NCBI GenBank assembly: GCA_009859145.1
Contig: VRVR01000025.1
Location: 137,491-201,490, forward strand
DNA length: 64,000 nucleotides
DNA from: Andalucia godoyi
Lineage: Eukaryota; Discoba; Jakobea; Jakobida; Andaluciidae
Reading direction: 5' to 3'
The notes under the pieces were generated by a model. It searched no databases, was not told the origin of the DNA, and was given only the letters and a program-made list of their open reading frames with translations. Shown one piece after another: positions 1-7,793 of this stretch. Each line of letters starts with the position of its first letter. Positions within the stretch are counted from its first letter, which is position 1. The translations under genes were made by a program, and so were the position numbers.

Positions 1-290
1 TGACGATGGCCGCACGGCACTCTGGCTCTGTGCAGGCGACGGCTGAGCAGCACCCTGGCTCACACCTGCTGCTGACGATGGCCGCACGGCACCCTGGCTC
101 TGTGCAGGCGATGACTGAGCAGCACCCTGGCTCACACTTGCTGCTGACGATGGCCGCACGGCACTCTGGCTCTGTGCAGGCGACGGCTGAGCAGCACCCT
201 GGCTCACACTTGCTGCTGACGACGGCTGAGCAGCACCCTGGCTCACACTTGCTGCTGACGACGGTCGCACGGCACCCTGGCTCTCAGAAT
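1..290 (-). repeat. 72-bp (24-residue) coding tandem repeat
   Basis: Units begin at 1, 73 and 145 with near-identical 72-bp sequence, followed by shortened units from 217 and 256. Read on the minus strand they code a Ser/Ala/Gln/Pro repeat (core GAAQPSPAQSQSAVRPS). The 72-bp unit itself consists of two unequal sub-units (about 33 and 39 bp), and the partial copies match one sub-unit, which suggests expansion by slippage or unequal exchange. The array may continue past the left edge. Confidence 0.85.
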
Positions 291-3200
291 GTGTTCCTGC
301 GCTGCTTCGTATGTCGCTGCTCTGTGCATGCCCAGCAGAGGACTCTTCACCATCGCAAAACGCTGAATCAGACGCAGCTGCAGAATACCCAAGAGTTGAC
401 TGGTGAGTCAAAAGGCTCTCATTCTCACTCCCATGCTCACGTTTTGCATCTTGTGGGGTCGGATCTTGCAGTTCCGAAGATGTTTCTTTTGTCTGAGTGC
501 CACTCGGGGATTCGTAGGCATTCCGAACAGCGGCAGAAGAGGGCCTGGAAACCCCAGAGGGCGGTCTAGAAGATCGCTGTGCTGGCACAGGAGGTGCGGG
601 ATTCTTCGAGTCTTGTTCACGATTGATCTGTGCAGCAGTCGGGCGCAACACAGAAGCAGATGGCGGTCTAATCACTTTAGGGGGAGATGTCGCTCCGTTT
701 GCATTCGCTGCCGAAGGAGGTCGACTCGTCTGTGAACAGGTCGGAGGCCTACTCAGCCTCGCCGCTGACGTGGGCCTACTCCCTCGGGCAGCAGACGGAG
801 GACGAGATCCTAATCGAGACGACGCTCGCGAAGACGGCGGAGACCCAAAAGACATAGGATCTGGATCCTCGGTGATAAAACAATCAGCAGTTGCAGTGTC
901 CTCAGAAGCTCCTGGCGGACTTGTCTGCGGCGACACAGATGAATGATGAACGATCTTTTTTGGCGAGTGCACCGGCGCTCGAGAATCGCCTGCAGATCTT
1001 CTGGGGGTGCCAGGAGACAACGAAGAAGGTGGTAGCGTCGGAGTTGAAGGCGCAGGAGTAGATGAGGCTGAGCCAAGTGCGTCTGTCAATGAATGCATCA
1101 GATCGACTGACGGGGAAACAGCGGATGAAGAATGCCCCGCAGCGTCGGAAGCAGGAAATTGAGAAGCGAACGTCACGGCAATCGGTGCCTGCCTTTTCCG
1201 AAGTTTTGCTGGAGACGACGACGGTCTTCTCGTAGAATTCCGCGACTTCTCCTCAGAAACAGTCCGAGGCGCGGCATTCACAGCGCAGTCTTCCGTCGCT
1301 GGTGCTTCCTGGTTTGAAGGCAAATCACCCGTCCTCGACGCTTTCTGCGCAGAACGAAGTTCCACAGAAGAGCCGTCGGATTCGGCGACAGGAGCTTCGC
1401 GTTGTTTGTCGATACCCAGCGCCGACGAATCGGCAGCCGATTCTGGGGCTGAACCTGGAGCTGGAACGGATGGATCATCTTTGACGGACGTCGATCGGGA
1501 GGAATTCTCTGGCGGAATATGAACTTGCTGTTCGTTTTTCGCATTCGTACGGTCTTCCGACGAGGTGGTGATATGCGCAGAATGCACTTGAGCCGCGGTT
1601 GCCGTCGGATCCGAGCTTGGATTGTTGTCGACTTCCACTTCTTCGTCAGAATATGATGACGATGATGCTTCCCGTCCGCGACTCTCTGTGGAAGCAGAAC
1701 CCTCCGAAATGGAAACGTGTTTCTTCGATTGCGACCCGGTATACAGTCCAACAACATGTGAATCATCGCGTGGCGATTTTCCGGGCTGTGATGGACCGGG
1801 TGACACGGAGGAACTCTGGTACGACGCAGATTTCGGTTGAGACACCATCCTACGGCGCTTCTGCGGCTGCAAATCGACGACTGTAAGCGGGAACTCATCC
1901 TGATTGCTTCGTGCTGCAGAGGGCTTCTTGCCCTTTTGTTTGGGTCTCTTCGACGACGAGGCACTCGCAGATCGTCCTCGTTGTTTCGGTAAAGACGAAT
2001 GTCGGAAGGGAGACGTTTGCTTCGGAGGCGAACCATCATCGAAAAATGACTGGGCATGAGGAACGTGGAACCCACGCATAGGGAATACGATCTCACCAGA
2101 AGGCGGATCATGATACTGCGACAGACGCATCCAGCGCGAAAGCACAGGGTCTCCAGACGGGCTTAATGGAGCACCCGAATCGGTCCACGTCCCATCTCTA
2201 GAAGGAGTGCGGTGCAATCGAGACGGTGACTGGCGTTCTATCATTTGGTGTACTTCAGGAGCGCCATAGTGGGAACCCATCGAGCTTCGGCGAGCTGATG
2301 CAGACGACGAGCGAACAGCCTGTCGCAGAGGGGAAGTGGAGGGAGATGCTGACGGGCTGATTCTCCGTTCTTGGAATACAAAAGGATCAGGAACTGTGTG
2401 TTTGCGTTCAAACACTGCAGCTGTTGATTTAGGCCGACGGACCGGCGAGTGTTCCCTGCTTGCAGATTGTGCAGGAGACTGTGACCGTCGTCTTGCAACT
2501 GCAGCAGTCGATGCAGATGCCAGAATCAGCTCATCATGCTCGGTGAGAGCTGAAAAGTTATCGAGATCCGACGCATCACCTATGCTGTAGGGATTCACAT
2601 CAACAGACTTGCGAGTTGAACGGCGTCCGCTGTTGTACGAGCGTGCCGACGCAGGATGCCGTCGAAACACATCTTCGTTTTTCATAAGCATGTCCGAGTC
2701 CCGAGGTAGTTCGAACGCATTTCTAATCGGCGAAATCGCACGAGACTCACCGTATCGGCCGACAGCCAGTGCGCCGGAAGATGACGGAAGGACTGTAACA
2801 TATCCGAGTCTGTTCTTCAAAGCATCCTTGTTCTCAACTTTGAGTTTCGAATGGAGCTCATGTAAACGGTCAATCAGCCATCTTCCAAAATCTGCATCGT
2901 CTGATTCTTGCCTCAAATCCTCCATGATTAACTTCGTCAAATCAAAGCGAGTTTCTGGAGACGGATCTAAAGCACTGCTCTTGGTGGACGTCTTTCTCTT
3001 CCGAGGACCACCTCCATCTCCACTTCGCGACCTGGTACTTGATTTCCTGCCTGACGACAAAGGTTCACTGAAAGTTCGTGTAGAATACGCGGATTCTTCC
3101 TGGCGAATTTGCTGTGGATTCCGAATCGAATCCATGGAATCTCGTGTGGCGTTTTCATCAAACGTCGGCAGGACATCCACGTGTCTCCGCTGTCTGTCTC

Positions 3201-3585
3201 GATCATGGTACTCATGCCCTTCTGTGAATATTGAAGATTTTCCGTTGCGCTGGTTGAAATGATACTGAAACCTGGAATCCCGAAGCACCGCCTCCGTATC
3301 GTTTGCGCCAACGGTGGCTTGAGTATACTTCTGCAGCCATGACTCCAAATTGAGCAGTTTTCTCAGTCTGTCCAATTTAATCTCTCTATCCTCCAATGAA
3401 AGATACGAAAGATGGGACTTCGCTTCCTCTTGCGCAACTGACCTCCGCAAGTCTCGAACCTGAGGCAACAGCTGCGGAAACAGAGTCTGCGCCGCTCCAA
3501 TATCTTCCAAAGTCACCAATCGGTCCCGAATGGAATCCAACAGATTGTCTAATCCAACTTCAAAATGCGATGCACCCTCACTCAT
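1..3585 (-). CDS. Large Ser/Pro/Arg-rich low-complexity protein, C-terminus beyond the window
   Basis: An uninterrupted minus-strand frame runs from ATG at 3585 off the left edge, so at least 1195 residues are coded and no stop is visible. The N-terminus (about residues 1-95, MSEGASHFEVGLDN...) is predicted helical and charged, with a coiled-coil look (LEDREIKLDRLRKLLNLE). The remainder is disordered and rich in Ser, Arg, Pro and Gln, with basic clusters such as QPQKRRRM and KRPKQKGKK that could be nuclear localisation signals. The visible end is a tandem repeat. I do not recognise the family. No stop codon occurs in this frame over 3.6 kb, whereas the other five frames are all broken, which is the main evidence that it is real. 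The upstream 870 bp separates it from the SAM-domain gene on the same strand. Confidence 0.8.
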   Translation of the reverse strand, partial: MSEGASHFEVGLDNLLDSIRDRLVTLEDIGAAQTLFPQLLPQVRDLRRSVAQEEAKSHLSYLSLEDREIKLDRLRKLLNLESWLQKYTQATVGANDTEAVLRDSRFQYHFNQRNGKSSIFTEGHEYHDRDRQRRHVDVLPTFDENATRDSMDSIRNPQQIRQEESAYSTRTFSEPLSSGRKSSTRSRSGDGGGPRKRKTSTKSSALDPSPETRFDLTKLIMEDLRQESDDADFGRWLIDRLHELHSKLKVENKDALKNRLGYVTVLPSSSGALAVGRYGESRAISPIRNAFELPRDSDMLMKNEDVFRRHPASARSYNSGRRSTRKSVDVNPYSIGDASDLDNFSALTEHDELILASASTAAVARRRSQSPAQSASREHSPVRRPKSTAAVFERKHTVPDPFVFQERRISPSASPSTSPLRQAVRSSSASARRSSMGSHYGAPEVHQMIERQSPSRLHRTPSRDGTWTDSGAPLSPSGDPVLSRWMRLSQYHDPPSGEIVFPMRGFHVPHAQSFFDDGSPPKQTSPFRHSSLPKQRGRSASASSSKRPKQKGKKPSAARSNQDEFPLTVVDLQPQKRRRMVSQPKSASYQSSSVSPGPSQPGKSPRDDSHVVGLYTGSQSKKHVSISEGSASTESRGREASSSSYSDEEVEVDNNPSSDPTATAAQVHSAHITTSSEDRTNAKNEQQVHIPPENSSRSTSVKDDPSVPAPGSAPESAADSSALGIDKQREAPVAESDGSSVELRSAQKASRTGDLPSNQEAPATEDCAVNAAPRTVSEEKSRNSTRRPSSSPAKLRKRQAPIAVTFASQFPASDAAGHSSSAVSPSVDLMHSLTDALGSASSTPAPSTPTLPPSSLSPGTPRRSAGDSRAPVHSPKKIVHHSSVSPQTSPPGASEDTATADCFITEDPDPMSFGSPPSSRASSRLGSRPPSAARGSRPTSAARLSRPPTCSQTSRPPSAANANGATSPPKVIRPPSASVLRPTAAQINREQDSKNPAPPVPAQRSSRPPSGVSRPSSAAVRNAYESPSGTQTKETSSELQDPTPQDAKREHGSENESLLTHQSTLGYSAAASDSAFCDGEESSAGHAQSSDIRSSAGTHSESQGAVRPSSAASVSQGAAQPSSAASVSQGAAQPSPAQSQSAVRPSSAASVSQGAAQSSPAQSQGAVRPSSAAGVSQGAAQPSPAQSQSAVRPSS

Positions 3586-4453
3586 CTCCTTTCTTCTTCG
3601 TTGTTACGTATAATGCAGGATTAATTATTTTTAAATAAAAAAAACAGGATGGGCATGGACGGAACAACACAAATTACAAAAATTCTCACGTCTAACAGCA
3701 AATCATACAATGAAACGCCAAAAAAGAAGGGAGAATAAATGAAGAAGAAGAAGAATGAAAAGAAAAACCCGCAAAAACGCGAACAAAATACGAATATAAA
3801 TAAATAGCCTCGATAGTACAAATGCTACAAGCAATGGCCCCAGGCGTTGGAGTACGGAAACATAAATATACAAGAACTGTCGAATGCCTATCGAAGGAGT
3901 AGATGAAAAATGAAAGAAATGAAGAAATGAAGAAATGAAAGACGTTTGGTTTGCCTTTCGTCTCGATTGAAAAGAAAGTCCATCGAAGTTCCCCCAATGT
4001 TGTCAACGCACGAGTCGGAGCAGGATTCGACAAGGACGGGGTCTGCCTGCCGCTGCCACTTATTGCGAAATGATGAAGCAGTCTAAAGCGCACGTAAAAC
4101 AAAAACACTGCCACGCGCCACACGCCATGCGCATGCGTTTGTTATCTTAGCAACTCCGTCACACGATGCTCGATCCATTTCACAGCATTTTGATCATGAA
4201 ATCCCTATGAACACGCCGCCGCGTTGCATTCTCGCACAGCGACGCTCATTTCATTTCTTTATTTTATTTTTATTGTCCATGCAACGCAACATCTATCTTA
4301 GGAACGTCTCTCATGCCGAGGGGCGTGCTGGGTTGCAACGTTGATTATGGGTAATCGGCGATGATTATCCGTGGATAGTGTACAATGTAGGTGTCGGCAA
4401 GCACAGTGATTGGATGATTTTAATTATTACCAGTATTTATTATTATTATTATT
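3586..4453. other. Intergenic, no gene seen
   Basis: This AT-rich spacer lies between two minus-strand genes. It must hold the promoter of the gene starting at 3585 and the 3' end of the SAM-domain gene. Short A-rich runs and a (TAT)n tract at about 4436-4453 are the only patterns. Open frames here are short and of simple composition. Confidence 0.6.
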
Positions 4454-6481
4454 TTACATTATGCTACAGCTTTTAGATTTTGGATCTCCTGCACGACTGC
4501 CACCTTGGGAGTCCTGGCCAGCTGCAACTCTCATATTCTGCATTCGATAATCAAAGAAGAGTTCGTTAAGTCTTGCGATGGACACAAGCATCTTACGACG
4601 AGGTCCAGCGGCCACAACTCCCAGCATTTGAAGATCGGTGTCGGTAAGCTGCATGTACGCACGAACGTCAATTCCTTTCTCAAGAAACACCCCAACGTAT
4701 TCCGGGTGTCCGATGGTCCGCAAAACTTCTCCAATATCATGCGGATTCTCAAACCACTTGGCAGCAGCGCGCTCAACTTCCGAGGCAATCGCAGCATCTT
4801 CGTTGGATAATCCTTGCTGGCGCATGGAAGACGCTCGCTGAAGCCTTTGCAGTTCAGGCTGGGCGTTTGACGTTTGTGCAGCGGCAGTTGCCTCGAACTG
4901 CTCGATTTGCGCCTCGCTGGATATTTTCATCGCCTCATCAGCTGCTTCGCGAATCGAGGCCAGCAACCGCTTCCGATGATCGCGGTTCATGATGCCCATG
5001 GAAACGAGATCGTCATCCGTGATGTGCACCAATGACATTGCATCAATATCATGTGCTTTGAACAAAGGGAAGTACTCCGGAAGCCCAACAGCTGCAAGCC
5101 ACTCCGACATGATGCTGTCGTTCTCATACGACGGGCCAGAGCCGCTATGCGGAGCAGCACTCAACAAGTCCGCGTTGTTTGCAGACACATTTCTTGAATT
5201 GCCTTGCTGTGCGGAGTGACTTTGTTGTGCAGATTGGCCTTGCGTTCCAGAATTCTTGAGAACATCTTTTTGAGATGCATTGGATGGCAACTTTTGCTGC
5301 TGTTGTTGTTGTTGCTGCTGCTGTTGCTGCAATTGATTCTGCGAGGAATGGCGGGGCTGGAAAGAAGACTCTGGCTCACGGAGCGAAGACTGCGTAACCA
5401 GCAGCGGTGAATCCGAGGTCGGGTACTCTTGATCGCCTCCAGCAAATGGCGTTTGTTGTTGCATGGGACTTCCTTGACTACCAGTATTAAACAGCGCAGC
5501 AGAAACGTGCTCTGAAACATAAAACTGTTGGCTCGCGGCAACCTGTGACTCCAAGTAGTCCAGATTCTCTTGCAAAGCCCTCGCAGCTTCCGCATCAGAA
5601 CGCTTTCTCATCCTCCTTCTCGCCTGGACAGCATCTGCGACTTCGTTGACGTGAGCCTCGCAGTGCTTATTCCAGACCGTGTCCGAGTCCAGGAACTTTT
5701 GCATTTCTCGAATGGTTCCCTCGACATATCGGATGCGCTCAAACATGTCCCTAAAGGAAGGTTCTGATGTTGTGATCATTCCTGAATTCGCCAGGACCGC
5801 CTGAGAGCCATCCTGTGCACTGCTTGGAACATTGAAAAACGACGGGACATTCTGAAAGGCTCCGTATTTCGAACGCTCCACCGTCTTGGAAAACAGTCTG
5901 CGCAGACGCAGGAACTCCTCTTCTTTCTTTTGATGTGCAGCAAGTGACATTTTCAGCAATGCAAGCTGCCGAGCCTTGAACACAACTGGAGACGCAGAAT
6001 CCAAATCACCGCTGTTCGCGCTCCCGCTGCTGGTAGCACCTCCATTCTTGCCTTCTAATCCTTGCCCTGAACCTTGGCCCGAGGTTTGAAAGAAATGCTC
6101 CGCATCAAAGAACCCTTCTTTGGAAAGATTCGAAAGCAGAGACGGCAATCTCGGGATGTCAATTTCTTGCTGGAGACTCATAAATGCTGCCTTTTGACGC
6201 TCCACATCTTCTTGTGTTCGCGTTAGTTCTTCTTCAAGGTGCGTCATATGTCGCAGATCGGAAAGTCTGGTGCTTCGATCATTGTCTGTCTGCAGCACAG
6301 AAATCATTTCCTGCACTTGCATGTTGACCGTCTGCAACGCCGCCGTGAACTTGGACTCATTCTGCGCAATCACATAAGACAGCAGATTAGACTCGTTCTG
6401 AATATCATCCAACTCGGATATCCGGTCATCCATGTACGCCACCAAGGCTTCAAGCGTCGGATCGTCGACAGAGGGATCCAT
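4454..6481 (-). CDS. Double SAM-domain coiled-coil protein with C-terminal CaaX box
   Basis: The 675-residue frame starts at ATG 6481. The N-terminal ~130 residues are heptad-like (EEELTRTQEDVERQKAAF), consistent with a coiled coil. A polyglutamine run lies near residues 385-395. Two SAM domains follow: the first near residues 460-515 (WLAAVGLPEYFPLFKAHDID ... LVSMGIMNRDHRKRLLASI) and the second near 585-645 (IGHPEYVGVFLEKGIDVRAY ... LGVVAAGPRRKMLVSIARL). The last residues are KSKSCSIM, a canonical CaaX box with Met at X, which in known proteins directs farnesylation; the preceding lysines would aid membrane binding. SAM domains usually mediate oligomerisation or RNA/protein binding. I infer a membrane-anchored scaffold or signalling adaptor. 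No specific orthologue is recognised. Confidence 0.88.
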   Translation of the reverse strand: MDPSVDDPTLEALVAYMDDRISELDDIQNESNLLSYVIAQNESKFTAALQTVNMQVQEMISVLQTDNDRSTRLSDLRHMTHLEEELTRTQEDVERQKAAFMSLQQEIDIPRLPSLLSNLSKEGFFDAEHFFQTSGQGSGQGLEGKNGGATSSGSANSGDLDSASPVVFKARQLALLKMSLAAHQKKEEEFLRLRRLFSKTVERSKYGAFQNVPSFFNVPSSAQDGSQAVLANSGMITTSEPSFRDMFERIRYVEGTIREMQKFLDSDTVWNKHCEAHVNEVADAVQARRRMRKRSDAEAARALQENLDYLESQVAASQQFYVSEHVSAALFNTGSQGSPMQQQTPFAGGDQEYPTSDSPLLVTQSSLREPESSFQPRHSSQNQLQQQQQQQQQQQQKLPSNASQKDVLKNSGTQGQSAQQSHSAQQGNSRNVSANNADLLSAAPHSGSGPSYENDSIMSEWLAAVGLPEYFPLFKAHDIDAMSLVHITDDDLVSMGIMNRDHRKRLLASIREAADEAMKISSEAQIEQFEATAAAQTSNAQPELQRLQRASSMRQQGLSNEDAAIASEVERAAAKWFENPHDIGEVLRTIGHPEYVGVFLEKGIDVRAYMQLTDTDLQMLGVVAAGPRRKMLVSIARLNELFFDYRMQNMRVAAGQDSQGGSRAGDPKSKSCSIM

Positions 6482-7198
6482 TCTTGTGCTCTCCTCTTCT
6501 TTTTAAAAACTCGAGTTGTTGTCGTTGTCGTCTCTGTATGTGTGCGTGTGTGCGTGTGTGTATGTGTGTTTTCCGTTTCCTCGTTTTTTCTTCTTTTTCT
6601 TCTCTTTTTTAGATTATCCGTTTGCTTTTTACATTCAGAAGGAAAACGCCAGTCAAACTTCAAACGGCGGAAAACATGACCTCGGTCGTAATTTTAAATT
6701 TTAAAAAAACAGCACTCTCCTCAACGTGATGCTAAACGATTTGATGCCAGCCAAAAATCACATTCCCCTCGCTACTTTTTTCTCCATTGATCCAAAACGG
6801 GATCCATATCTGAAAAGTTTCCTACTTCAATTGGAAATCCACTCCAGTTCGTTATTGTCGTTATTTCGTTTGCTATTTATTTCGTTTGCTATTAATTTCG
6901 TTTGCTATTTGTTTTCTTGTTTTCTTGTTTTTTTTAATACTGATTTTATTGTTTTTATTCGTTTTGTTTCTGTTTGCTTTCCGTTTTCTCTTTCATCCGA
7001 GTACAGCTATTTGCAAAGAGAACAAAAAGGCGAAGCCGAAGAAATACTATCATTAATCTGCTTTCCCAGCCATTTCGTTCTTTTCGTTCCTTTCGTTGTT
7101 AATTGTAAGTGCTGTTGTATCTCTGACGGTTGGATTACGGTATCGAATAGCGACTTGGGGTTTTTTTGTTGATCTGAACTACAAACACAGAGAGGAAG
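6482..7198. other. Divergent promoter region with short repeats
   Basis: This spacer lies between the starts of the SAM-domain gene (minus) and the Cys-rich gene (plus). It holds a GT-rich run near 6536-6570, a pyrimidine-rich run near 6575-6615, and three copies of a 16-bp unit (TTCGTTTGCTATTTAT-like) at about 6863-6910. No convincing gene is present. Confidence 0.6.
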
Positions 7199-7729
7199 AT
7201 GGCGCTTTCCGTAAAGATTTTTGAAGGCCAAACAGGACATTGGAACACGGCGGTTTGTTCGTCGTGCTGTGAAGAGCCGCTGACGTTTGTATTTGCGCTA
7301 TGTCTTCCTTGTGTTCCTGCGTATCGACATCGCATGCGTCTGATTGAGAATCCGCAGGCGTATGTCTGTTTTGGAGGAATGTGTGGCGAGACGTGCTGCC
7401 AAAGCCATACAGTCCACTGTCCAGAGTGCTGCTTATGCATGGAATCCACGTTTTGCATGCCTGTTGCGCTTGCGGGAAACAGATTCATGTTCAAACAAAT
7501 GTACCTGTTGAAGAATACGTGCTGTGATAACGTCACACTAGGGCTCTCCTATCTTTGCTGGCCATGTGCTGGGCTCTGTAAGTGCCCTGCTTGTTATGAA
7601 ACGGCAAATTGCTGGTGGTCGGTCGGTGCTCCGTGCTTGGCTGCTCAGAACGAAAGCCAGTACAAGATTTGCAAGACCAGAGCAAAGCAGAAACCCTTTG
7701 GATTCTCTGGAGGACCCACCATGAAGTAA
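7199..7729 (+). CDS. Cysteine-rich small protein, PLAC8-like pattern
   Basis: This 176-residue single-exon frame starts at ATG 7199 (context AAGATGG). It contains more than 25 cysteines in clusters such as CSSCCEEP, GETCCQ, CPECCLC and KCPACYE, with short hydrophobic stretches between (FVFALCLPCVPAY, LGLSYLCWPCAGL). A GNRF...NTCCDN segment near residues 97-112 resembles a conserved motif I recall from Cys-rich proteins of many protists. The overall arrangement recalls PLAC8-type proteins, which associate with membranes and affect metal handling or cell size, but it does not match them exactly. The protein is probably membrane-associated; its function is unknown. Its 3' end is 64 bp from the convergent protease gene. 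Confidence 0.7.
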   Translation: MALSVKIFEGQTGHWNTAVCSSCCEEPLTFVFALCLPCVPAYRHRMRLIENPQAYVCFGGMCGETCCQSHTVHCPECCLCMESTFCMPVALAGNRFMFKQMYLLKNTCCDNVTLGLSYLCWPCAGLCKCPACYETANCWWSVGAPCLAAQNESQYKICKTRAKQKPFGFSGGPTMK

Positions 7730-7793
7730 GTAGTATTAGGAATAGTAAAGTGGGTCAGTGGTGATTGTTACTTTTTTTTTTTTTTGGTACGAG

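Noticed and set aside
6-569. Plus-strand frame of 187 codons over the 72-bp repeat
   Set aside because: It is the antisense of the long minus-strand gene; the minus frame is open for 3.6 kb while this one ends quickly.
1278-3262. Arg-rich minus frame 1278-2111 and plus frame 2609-3262
   Set aside because: Both are shadows of the 1-3585 minus gene, with the skewed Arg/Ser composition typical of off-frame reading.
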